Shown here: in pieces, positions 1 through 9,400 of the stretch
Layout: each line of letters opens with the position of its first letter
Position numbering within the stretch: the stretch's first letter is position 1
Source of the DNA: Kibdelosporangium banguiense
GTDB taxonomy: Bacteria; Actinomycetota; Actinomycetes; Mycobacteriales; Pseudonocardiaceae
DNA length: 64,000 nucleotides
Direction of reading: 5' to 3'
Assembly: GCF_017876405.1 (NCBI RefSeq)
Contig: NZ_JAGINW010000001.1
Location: 6,523,203-6,587,202, forward strand
Notes under the pieces: model-generated
Told to the model about the DNA's origin: nothing
Database searches by the model: none
What the model saw: the letters and a program-made list of their open reading frames with translations, nothing else
Program-made: the position numbers and the translations under genes

Positions 1-2628
1 AAGACCGAGTTGTTGCGTGAGTTCGCCGACCGTGCGGGGCGCGCAGGCGCGCTGGTGCTGTCGGCCGCCGGCTCACGTGCCGAGCAGTCCCTGCAGCTGG
101 GCGTGATGTGCCAGATTCTGTACGGCTCGGCGTTCCCGGACGTGCCGCGGCCCGCCATGTCTACTGTGGACGCGATCGGCTGGGACGGGATCGACCCGGA
201 CCCGGCCGTGGTCGGCCCGCTCGACGCCCATGTGGTGCGTGACATGTGCACGGCTGTACTCGAAGTCGCCAGGACGCGCCCAGTCGTGATCGCGATCGAC
301 GACGTCCAGTTCGTCGACGGCGCGTCGCTGCGGGTGCTGTTGTACCTGCGGCGCAGAATGGCCACCGCGCCGATCCTGCTGATCCTGTCCGGCTGGGAGC
401 AGCGCCGGCGCGCGTGGCCGTCGTTCCGGGCCGAGATCACGCGCCAGCAGCACGAACAGGTCCGGCTGACGACATTGTCCCCGGACGGTGTCACCGAGTT
501 GCTCATGAGCCGTCTGGAAAGCGTGCCGGCATCCCGGCTCGCGGTCGCCTGCTTCGACCTCAGCGGCGGGAATCCGTTGCTTGTCAACGCTCTTCTGGAC
601 GATCTGGCCGGCGATGAACTCATGCCGGGGACCGCCTACGGGCAGGCCGTGCTGACGTGCCTGCATCGAACCGAGCCGCAGTTGTTCGGCGTCGCGAGCG
701 CAGCGGCCGTGCTTGACGAGCACGTCACGCCTGTATTGGTAGGGCAACTCATAGGTGAGACCGTCGACGAGGTCATGCCGTCGCTTGAGGTGCTCACGGT
801 CGCAGGCGTCTTCGACGGTTACAAATTCCGGCACCCGGCCGCGGCGGCGACCGTTCTCGACAGTCTCCCGCCCGACGAACGGTCCCGGCTGCACCAGCAC
901 GCTGCGGCTCTGCTGCACCAGCAAGGCGTTGGCGCCATTGAGATCGCGCGCCACCTGGTGTCGGCGGACGCGGCCGGTGAGGTGTGGGCGATCAAGCTTC
1001 TGCGTGAGGCGTCAGAGCGCGCGCTGGCCGACGACGATGTCGCGTGGGCCGCGCAGTGTCTCCGTCTGGCGCTACGAGACACCACCAGCGATACAGACCG
1101 GTTGGCCATCACGAAGGCGTTGGCCCGCGTGGAATGGCGGGTCAACCCTGCGGCCGCGGCCCTGCACCTCAAGCCGCTGGACGACGCGCTGCAGGAGGGT
1201 ACGTTGGCGGGCAGGGACGCCGTCACCCTGGCCCGGCACGCCCTTTGGCGCGGCGACAAAACCACGGTCGTGACCGCGCTCGCCGCGTGCGAATCCGACG
1301 TGCAGGTCGCGGCTGAGCTGCGGCTGGTGTTCGAATGGCTGTACGGCTCGCAGCAGGCGCTGCCGTCCAACGACCGGACGGGTGTGCCGCCTGGCAACCC
1401 GTGGGTCCAGGTGGCGGCCAAACTGAGCGGGCTGATGATCAAAGGCAGGTCGGAGGACGTCTCCGGCAGCGCCGAGCACATTCTGCAGAGCTGCCATCTC
1501 GGCGACACGACACTGGAGGTCGTGGCCGCGGCCCTGCTCGCGCTGGCGTTCGCCGACAAGCCGGACAAGGCCGCGTTCTGGTGTGACGCGTTGGCCGAGG
1601 AGGCCGAACGACGCAACGCGCCGACCTGGCAAGCGCTTCTCGGTGCGGTACGGGCCGACATCGCGCTCCGGCAAGGGGATCTGGCACTTGCCGAATCCCG
1701 ATCGGTACTGGCGTTGTCCCTGCTGCCCGCCGAGGGGTGGGGCGTCCTTATCGGACTGCCGAGAGCCACGCTGTTGCTGGCGTACACAGCGATGGGACGT
1801 CCTGAAGCCGCAGCCGACGTGCTCAAGCAGTTCGTGCCCGACCGGATGTTCCAGACCGTGATCGGACTCCGTTACCTGCACGCGCGCGGGCACTACTACC
1901 TGGCCACGGGACGTGCCCTGGCCGCGCTGGACGACTTCCAGACGTGCGACCGGCAGATGCGGGAATGGAACATCGACGTGCCCTCGCTTGTCCCCGCGCA
2001 CACCGATCTCGCGCAGGCGTATCTCCGGTTGGACCAACGCAAGGTCGCACGTGACCTGGTCACGCGTCAGCTGGAGAGGCCCCGGATGATCAGTTCCCGC
2101 ACGCGCGGAACGTCATTGCGTGTGCTCGCCGCCACGAGCGAACTGAGGCAACGCCCTCAGCTGCTGATGGAGGCGATCGAGGATCTGCACAACTGCGGGG
2201 ACCGGCTCGAGCTGGCCCGCGCGCTGATCGACCTGAGCGAGGCGCACCAGGAGTTGGGAGAGTTCAGCCGGGCCAGGATGCACGCCCGCAGGGCAGCCGC
2301 CGAGGCCAAGGCTTGTCGTGCTGAGCCGCTGTCGAAGCTGTTGTCGCACGGCGGTTCGTACGAGATGAAGGAACAGCGGATCGAGGGTGACGGCGTGCCC
2401 CCGCTGAGCGGTGCGGAGCGCAGGGTCGCGACTCTGGCGGCGCGTGGCTACAGCAACCGGGAGATCGGCCGGATGCTCTACATCACCGTGAGCACGGTCG
2501 AACAGCATCTGACGCGGGTGTACCGGAAGCTGAACGTCGGCAGCCGCGCGGACCTGCCGGTCGGACTGTTGCTCAGCCGGGTGCCGGTGACAGGTGCCCA
2601 GCAAAGCACCTTGTCGACCTTCGAGTGA
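1..2628 (+). CDS. LuxR-family (LAL-type) transcriptional regulator, N-terminus outside window
   Basis: Partial gene of 875 codons to the stop at 2626; the start lies left of base 1. The first visible codons read K-T-E-L-L-R-E-F, which is the end of a Walker A (GKT) loop. A Walker B strand, VVIAIDD, follows at about residues 94-101. A long helical middle looks TPR-like. The C-terminus (about 801-860) is a LuxR-type helix-turn-helix with SNREIG and STVEQHL. This is the layout of large ATP-binding LuxR regulators (MalT/PikD type), which often activate macrolide clusters. It points toward the PKS genes but is separated from them by a terminator-like hairpin, so it is probably its own transcript. 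Role as pathway activator is inferred from position. Confidence 0.9.
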   Translation, partial: KTELLREFADRAGRAGALVLSAAGSRAEQSLQLGVMCQILYGSAFPDVPRPAMSTVDAIGWDGIDPDPAVVGPLDAHVVRDMCTAVLEVARTRPVVIAIDDVQFVDGASLRVLLYLRRRMATAPILLILSGWEQRRRAWPSFRAEITRQQHEQVRLTTLSPDGVTELLMSRLESVPASRLAVACFDLSGGNPLLVNALLDDLAGDELMPGTAYGQAVLTCLHRTEPQLFGVASAAAVLDEHVTPVLVGQLIGETVDEVMPSLEVLTVAGVFDGYKFRHPAAAATVLDSLPPDERSRLHQHAAALLHQQGVGAIEIARHLVSADAAGEVWAIKLLREASERALADDDVAWAAQCLRLALRDTTSDTDRLAITKALARVEWRVNPAAAALHLKPLDDALQEGTLAGRDAVTLARHALWRGDKTTVVTALAACESDVQVAAELRLVFEWLYGSQQALPSNDRTGVPPGNPWVQVAAKLSGLMIKGRSEDVSGSAEHILQSCHLGDTTLEVVAAALLALAFADKPDKAAFWCDALAEEAERRNAPTWQALLGAVRADIALRQGDLALAESRSVLALSLLPAEGWGVLIGLPRATLLLAYTAMGRPEAAADVLKQFVPDRMFQTVIGLRYLHARGHYYLATGRALAALDDFQTCDRQMREWNIDVPSLVPAHTDLAQAYLRLDQRKVARDLVTRQLERPRMISSRTRGTSLRVLAATSELRQRPQLLMEAIEDLHNCGDRLELARALIDLSEAHQELGEFSRARMHARRAAAEAKACRAEPLSKLLSHGGSYEMKEQRIEGDGVPPLSGAERRVATLAARGYSNREIGRMLYITVSTVEQHLTRVYRKLNVGSRADLPVGLLLSRVPVTGAQQSTLSTFE

Positions 2629-2713
2629 CGCCGAACAGGGGTGGCCGGGCCTGTCATAGGGGTTGAGTCGTGTGGTGATCAAGGTGGCCATGCGGCTGTA
2701 ATCGGCTCATGAC

Positions 2714-2756
2714 TGTCATCCGGGAAATCTCCGCCCATCTGGAGAGCGCGATGACA
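2714..2756. repeat. Nested inverted repeat downstream of the LuxR gene
   Basis: TGTCATC (2714-2720) is mirrored by GATGACA (2750-2756). Inside it TCTCC (2728-2732) is mirrored by GGAGA (2741-2745). The plus-strand sequence is followed by AAAAA, not T, so it is not a plus-strand terminator. It could be a protein-binding site or, read on the minus strand, a weak structure. Function unknown. Confidence 0.35.
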
Positions 2757-2784
2757 AAAAGTGTATGAGAAGAATCAGCGAACC

Positions 2785-2863
2785 TCCGCCGGCAACCCCC
2801 GCCCGGCGGATTATCCGGCGGTCTGTGCCTCGGTGATCCCGAGGTGCGGGCCGCCGGATTTTT
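2785..2863 (+). terminator. Terminator-like hairpin with competing stems
   Basis: TCCGGCGG (2814-2821) pairs with CCGCCGGA (2851-2858), which runs straight into TTTTT (2859-2863). An inner stem CCTCGG (2828-2833) / CCGAGG (2839-2844) lies in its loop. Just upstream, TCCGCCGG (2785-2792) and CCGGCGGA (2803-2810) form another perfect 8-bp hairpin. The last stem plus T-run is what an intrinsic terminator looks like. It would stop LuxR transcripts before the PKS operon, or act as an attenuator if transcription starts upstream. Confidence 0.6.
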
Positions 2864-2894
2864 GCGCGCCCGACAAGATCTTATACGGAAGTCC

Positions 2895-2936
2895 TATACA
2901 TTCGTTTATGGGTTTGCTACGCTTGGGCGGTAGCAA
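2895..2936 (+). promoter_or_regulatory. Candidate promoter with overlapping inverted-repeat operator
   Basis: TATACA (2895-2900) and TACGCT (2918-2923) are spaced by 17 bases, a plausible -35/-10 pair. A perfect 7-bp inverted repeat, TTGCTAC (2914-2920) and GTAGCAA (2930-2936) with a 9-base spacer, covers the -10 element. The site lies after the terminator and about 60 bases before the GTG of the PqqD-like gene, so it would drive that gene and probably the PKS operon. Promoter elements are weak matches; the inverted repeat is exact. Confidence 0.4.
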
Positions 2937-2991
2937 TTCATGGGCCGTCGATGAATGTGGGAGACATCGCGCAAGCGAGGGGAGCAGTGCC

Positions 2992-3282
2992 GTGGACCGC
3001 TTGGCAGAGCAAGTGCCTTTCCGTCCGGAACCCTGGGTTGATGCGGCCGTGCTTCCCGACGGCCGGCTGGAGTTGTCCTCCCGGCTCGGCGGCGACGTCG
3101 TGCGGTGTGAGCCTGCGGCCGCCGCGATGTGGATCGCGTTGTGCCAGAACGATTGGCGGGTTGAGGCCGCGGCCGGTGCACTGGCGTCCGCGTGGCAGGT
3201 CGACGACGAGAACATGCGTGCCGATCTGGATATCCTGGTGGCCGAGCTGTGTGACGCCGGGCTGCTTGGACAACGCTTTTAG
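2992..3282 (+). CDS. PqqD-like (RRE-fold) small protein
   Basis: A 96-residue protein. The GTG start was chosen because GAGGGGAG (2977-2984) lies 7 bases upstream; the frame is open much further upstream but that part crosses the terminator and promoter region and has no such site. The sequence follows the PqqD pattern: a beta-hairpin segment (LELSSRLGGDVVRCEP), a helix with AAAMWIAL, and a C-terminal winged-helix part ending DILVAELCDAGLLGQRF. PqqD-like domains normally bind peptides for radical SAM or other RiPP enzymes. Here no precursor peptide or SPASM protein is seen, so its partner is unknown. It is the first gene of the probable PKS operon, 180 bases before PKS1. Family call fairly sure, role unknown. 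Confidence 0.7.
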   Translation: MDRLAEQVPFRPEPWVDAAVLPDGRLELSSRLGGDVVRCEPAAAAMWIALCQNDWRVEAAAGALASAWQVDDENMRADLDILVAELCDAGLLGQRF

Positions 3283-3332
3283 GAATGCGCACGATTGTTT
3301 CCGCGTTCACCGTCAGTGGCAGGTGAGTAGCT

Positions 3333-3420
3333 CAGGCAGGGATCGTGAAGATATCCGGTCTCTGCCTGTCTCATGGCCGGTCGGGGTTGATAGGGGTACA
3401 GGCCCTGCCCGGCCGGCCAT
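3333..3420 (+). promoter_or_regulatory. Structured leader between PqqD-like gene and PKS1
   Basis: CAGGCAG (3333-3339) pairs with CTGCCTG (3362-3368). ATGGCCGG (3373-3380) pairs exactly with CCGGCCAT (3413-3420). A competing pairing exists between GGCAGGG (3335-3341) and CCCTGCC (3403-3409). The region ends about 30 bases before the PKS1 ribosome site GGAG (3452-3455). No T-run follows, so it is not an obvious terminator. It may modulate readthrough, mRNA stability or translation of PKS1. Confidence 0.4.
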
Positions 3421-3462
3421 ACCTTTCCAGGTGAGTGCCCGCGGGATATTTGGAGTGCGCAC

Positions 3463-6400
3463 ATGGCCAAGCCCGGAGACTTCACCGAAGAATTGGCGGA
3501 CCGGCTCGCGGGGTTGCCCGCCGCGGAGCAGACCCGGGTGGTGCTCGACGCCGTGCGCGCCGAAACCCTGGCGGTACTGAGAACAGTGCGCCCCGGCCCG
3601 GTCGCCGGGGTGGAGCCGGGTCAGTCGTTCAAACAACTCGGGCTGGATTCCCTCGGCCTGGTGGAGTTGCACGCCCGGCTCAACGCGGCGCTCGGGCTGA
3701 GCCTGCCCGTCACGATCGCGTTCGACTATCCCAGCCCGGCCCTGCTGGCCGACCATCTGCGCGCCGAGGTGCTCGGCCATACCGGGAACACGCCGGGCAC
3801 AAATCAGTCCATAGTGGATGAACCGATCGCGATCGTCGGCATCGGCTGCCGATTTCCCGGTGGGATCGCCTCCCCGGACGACCTCTGGGATCTGGTGTGT
3901 CAGCAACGCTCGGCGATCAGCGGTTTCCCGGCCGATCGTGGGTGGGATCTGGACTCCCTGTTCGACGACGACCCGGAAACGGCCGGCACGAGTTACACCC
4001 GGCAGGGCGGGTTCCTCACCGACGCGACCCAGTTCGACGCCGAATTCTTCACCATCAGGCCGCGCGAGGCGCTCGCGATGGACCCGCAGCAACGCCTGCT
4101 GCTGGAAACCGCCTGGGAAGCACTCGAACGAGCGGGTATCGACCCGGCTTCGCTGCGGGGCAGCCAGGCTGGTGTGTTCGTCGGCGCGGGCACGAACGAG
4201 TACGGCGTCCGGACCAGTGACGTGCCCGAAGGCCTCGACGGTTACGTCCTGACCGGGACATCGTTGAGCATTGCCTCCGGCCGCGTCGCGTACTTCCTGG
4301 GTCTGGAAGGACCGGCGCTGACCGTCGACACGGCATGCTCCAGCTCGTTGGTCTCGTTGCACCTCGCCGCCGAATCGTTGCGGCGTGGGGAATGCACGCT
4401 GGCTCTCGCCGGTGGCGTGACCATCTTGGGCAGCCCGGGGCTCTGGACCGAGTTCAGCCGGCAGCGCGGCCTCGCGCCCGACGGCAAGGTCAAGGCGTTC
4501 GCAGCAGGAGCCGACGGCACGAGTTTCGCCGAAGGCGCGGCGTTGCTGGTGGTCGAGCGGCTCTCGGACGCGCAACGCAACGGCCACCCGGTGCTCGCGA
4601 TCATCCGCAGTTCGGCGATCAACCAGGACGGTGCCTCCAACGGCCTGACCGCGCCCAGCGGGTCGGCGCAGCGCCGGTTGATCCGCACCGCGCTGGCGAT
4701 CGGCGGCCTCACGCCCGATCAGGTCGACGTGGTGGAGGCGCACGGGACAGGCACCAGACTCGGCGACCCCGTTGAGGCGCAAGCGATCCTGGCGACTTAT
4801 GGCCAGGAGCGTGAGACACCGCTCCGGCTGGGATCGGTGAAGTCGAACCTCGGCCACACCCAGGCCGCCGCCGGTGCCGCGGGCATCATCAAGATGATCA
4901 TGGCGATGCGGCACGAGTCGTTGCCCGCGACGCTGAACGTGGACCGGCCGTCGCCGAACATCGACTGGTCGGCGGGCAAGGTCGAACTGCTGACCGAAGC
5001 CGTGCCGTGGCAGCGCGGTGACCGGCCACGCCGGGCGGGCATCTCCGGATTCGGCGTCAGCGGGACCAACGCACACGTGATCATCGAAGAACCTCCGGTC
5101 GTGGAGTCGGCCGGTGCCTCGATACCAGCGATGTTGCCGTACGTGATCTCCGCCAAGTCCGAGCAGGCCCTGCGGGCGCAGGCCGAGCGGATCCTGTCTG
5201 TTGTGGACGACGAAACCCCGCTCACTGATCTCGGCTACTCGCTGGCCACGACCCGGGCCGCGTTGCATGAGCGCGCGGTGATCATCGCAACGGATCGGAT
5301 CGATCTGGTCCGCGGCCTGAAGGCGGTGGATGGGCCAGGCGTCATCAAAGGATCGGCCAACGGTGGCCGGCTGGCGTTGTTGTTCACCGGTCAGGGCAGT
5401 CAGCGGATCGGGATGGGCCGCGAACTGTACGGCGCCTACCCGGTGTTCGCCCAAGCGCTGGACGAGGCCATTGGCTACCTTGACCTCCAGCTCGATCGGT
5501 CGCTCTGGGACGTCCTCTTCTGTACTGAGAACATGGAGTTGCTCGACCAGACGATGTACGCCCAGGCGGCGTTGTTCGCCGTCGAGGTCGCGCTGTACCG
5601 GCTGATCGAGTCGTGGGGGATCAAGCCGGACTTCCTTGCCGGCCACTCGATCGGTGAACTGGCCGCCGCTCACGCCGCGGGTGTTCTGTCCATTGAGGAT
5701 GCAGCGATGCTTGTCGCCGCTCGTGGCCGGCTCATGCAGGAGTTGCCTGCGGGTGGCGTGATGGTCGCGGTGCAAGCGACCGAACAAGAGATCACCCCAC
5801 TGCTGCCCGCCGGGGTGAGCATCGCCGCGATCAACGGCCCGGATTCAGTAGTGATCTCCGGAGCTGGAAGACCCACGCTCCTTCTAGCCGCACAACTGGC
5901 CAGCCGGGGGCGCAAGACCAGGCAGCTGAGGGTGTCGCACGCGTTCCACTCCGCGCTGATGGAACCGATGCTGGACGAATTCCGGCGACTTGCCGAGGTC
6001 CTGACGTACTCGCCGCCGCGTGTCGCGGTGGTGTCGAACGTGACCGGCAAGCTGGCGACCAGCGAAGACCTGTGCTCGCCGGAGTACTGGGTGCGGCACG
6101 TGCGGCAGGCCGTCCGGTTCCGGGACGGCGTCGAATGGCTGGCCGATCAGGGCGTGCGGACGTTCCTGGAGATCGGCCCGGACCCGGTCCTGTCGGGTAT
6201 GGGGCAGGCCTGCGTCGAGGATGCCGTGTTCGCGCCGTTGCTCCGGCACGACCGCCCCGAACAGCGAGAAGTCTTGTCGGCGATCTCGCTGGCCTATGCG
6301 CGCGGCGCGCAGCTGGATTGGGAGGCGTTCTATGCCGGGCTCAACGCGCGCCGGATCGAGCTGCCGACGTATCCCTTCCAGCACCGCACTTTCTGGCTGA

Positions 6401-9400
6401 GCCCGATGGCCGCCGCCGCGGATGCCGCCGGCCTTGGCCAGGTCGTGGTTCAGCATCCGCTGCTGGGCGCGGTTGTCGGTCTGGCGGGATCGGACGGCAT
6501 GGTGATGACCGGGCGGGTCTCGCTCAAGTCGCACCCCTGGCTGGCCGACCACGTCATCTCGGGTGTGACATTGTTGCCCGGCTCGGCTTTCGTCGAGCTG
6601 GCGATCCGCGCCGGGGACGAGGTCGGCTGCGGTGTCGTGGAGGACCTGACGCTCGAGTCGCCGCTGGTCTTGGCGGACTCGGCCGGTGTCGCGCTGCAGG
6701 TTGTGATCGGGCCGGACGAGGGCGGGCGCCGATCTATCGAGTTCTACTCACGTCCGCAAGCCTCGGACGCCGGCTGGACCAGGCACGCCGACGGCATGCT
6801 GAGCTCGGCGGTCACCGAGGACTTCGACCTGGCCGAGTGGCCGCCGCGGGGTGCGCAGGCCATTGACGTGTCGGGTTTCTATGAGAACTTTGCCGGCCAG
6901 GGCTACGGCCACGGCCCGGCGTTCCACGGGTTAAGGGCGGCCTGGACGCGGGGTGGCGACGTGTTCGCCGAGGTCGCGTTGCCGGATGGAATCGACCGAG
7001 ACCTGTTCGGAATGCATCCGGCACTCCTGGACGCCTGCCTGCACGCGACCGACATCAACGGGGACACGCATGAGACGAAGGTTCCGTTCGCCTGGAGCCA
7101 GGTCGCACTGCACTCGACTCGCGCGTCCTCGGTCCGCGTGCGGATCAGCCGTACCAGCGCCGACGAGATCTCCGTGAACATCGCGGACGCGGCTGGGGTG
7201 CCGGTGGCCTCCATCGGCTCGGTCGTGCTGCGCCCGGTATCCGCCGGGCAACTCACGATGAGGGAGCGGCCCGAGTCGTTGTACCGCGTGCAATGGTCGC
7301 CACTGCCCGGACCGGGCGTCGCCGGGGACATGACCGGGCTCGGGATGTACATCGTCCCGCTCGTGTCCGAAGAGGACATCCCGGGTTCGGTCCGGTCGGT
7401 CACCGCCGAGGTGCTGGCGATGCTGCAGGCATGGCTGGCCGACCCGCAGTCCGAGGGAAACCGGCTCGTTGTGGTGACCCAGCACGCGGTCGCCACGCGC
7501 CCTGGCGAGGACGTCGACCTCGTCCAGGCGCCGGTCTCGGGTCTGGTGCGGTCGGCGCAGGCGGAGAATCCCGGCCGGTTCGTGCTCGTGGATGTCGACG
7601 ATCTGTCCGAGACGGTCGCCGCGGCCGTGGCATCCGGAGAGCCTGAGCTCGCGATTCGGGACGGGCAGATTCTCGTTCCCCGGCTGGCGCAGGTCGAGAT
7701 CCGGCAGCCGGTGGACCTGCCGTGGACCGTCGAGAGCCGGGTGTTGATCACCGGCGGTACCGGTGGACTGGGCGCGCACCTGGCGCGCAGGCTGGTTCGT
7801 GAGCACGGCGTCGAGCAGGTTGTGCTGGCCAGCCGAAGTGGACTTGCCGCCCCTGACGCCGCCGACCTGGTTGCGGAGTTGGGCCCGCAGGTCACCGTGG
7901 CCGCATGCGATGTGGCCGACCGGGAGGCAGTGGCGGCACTGCTCGCGGACCATCCCATCAACGCGGTCGTGCATGCCGCTGGTGTCGTCGACGACGGCCT
8001 GATCAGCTCGCTCACCCCGGAGAAGTTCGACACGGTCCTGCGGCCGAAGCTGGACGCGGCGTGGAATCTGCACGAGCTGACCGGGGAGCTGTCCGCGTTC
8101 GTGCTGTACTCCTCGATGTCGACGATCCTGGACGGCGCCGGCCAGGGCAACTACGCCGCTGCGAATGCCTTCCTGGACGCGTTGGCCGCTCGTCGCAAGG
8201 CGTCCGGCCAGGTGGTCACCTCGGTCGCCTGGGGTTTGTGGGCCGGCAGCGGGATGGGCGCCAAGCTCGACGCCACCGCATTGCAGCGGGTCGAACGACT
8301 CGGCCTGGACCCGTTGTCGTACACCGAGAACCTGCGACTGCTCGACAAGGCGTTGACCTGCGACGACGCGACTGTGATGGCTGTGCGGATCAATGCCAGT
8401 GCTGTGCAGGCCCGTGACGACGGCATCCCGGCTCTGTTGCGAGGCCTGGTCCGGGAACCCGCAAGGCGAGCCGGCGCCATGGAACAATCGGCTGGAATCA
8501 TGGCGATGGGGGAGCCGGAACTGCTGGAGATGATCCGAGCGCACGCCGCAGCCGTGCTGGGTCGCGAGAATTCCAGCCAGATCAGCGCGACCAGGGCATT
8601 CAACGAGATCGGATTCGACTCGCTGGCGTCAGTGGAGTTGCGCAACCGGATCAGCACCGCCACTTCTCAGCGCCTGCCGGCGACACTGACCTTCGACTAC
8701 CCGACGCCTGCCGCATTGGCCAAGCACTTGGTCAGCAAGCTCTCCGGGACAGCCGAAAGCAAGCAGGTCGCCACGGCGGCCGGCACCGACGAGCCGATCG
8801 CGATCGTGGGTATGGCCTGCCGGTATCCGGGCGACGTGCGGTCGCCGGAGGATCTCTGGCAGATGGTCGCCGCCGGTGAGGACGTGATCTCGGCGTTCCC
8901 GGCCGACCGCGGCTGGGACGACGATCTGGAGATGTCGTGTGCCGAGGGTGGTTTCCTCTACGACGCGGCCGAGTTCGACGCGGCCTTCTTCGGCATCAGG
9001 CCACTCGAGGCCCAGGCGATGGACCCGCAGCAGCGGCTGCTGCTGGAGATCGCGTGGGAGACCTTCGAACGGGCCGGTATCGACCCGCTTTCGTTGCGGG
9101 GCAGCGACACCGGTGTGTTCGCCGGCGTGATGTACCACGACTGGGGACTGCGGCTCGGTCCGCTGCCTGAAGAACTCATCGGCTATCACGGCACCGGCAG
9201 CATCGCCAGCATAGTTTCCGGCCGTGTTGCCTACGCGCTCGGTTTGGAAGGCCCAGCGGTGACCGTGGACACCGCGTGCTCGTCCTCACTGGTCGCGATG
9301 CATTGGGCCGCACAGGCTCTGCGTCGTGGCGACTGTTCGCTGGCCTTGGCCGGTGGCGTGACTGTTATGTCCACTGTAGACACGTTTACCGATATGGACC

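Noticed and set aside
73..954. Long minus-strand frames opposite the regulator and PKS genes
   Set aside because: They are reading-frame shadows caused by high GC; their translations show no domains and the plus-strand genes are unambiguous.
2761..2991. Upstream extension of the PqqD-like gene
   Set aside because: The frame is open, but this part covers the terminator hairpin, promoter and operator, and the GTG at 2992 has a strong ribosome site.
3285..3326. Small peptide MRTIVSAFTVSGR after the PqqD-like gene as a RiPP precursor
   Set aside because: Spacing to the preceding AGGA is too short, it is only 13 residues, and no modifying enzyme or core motif is visible.
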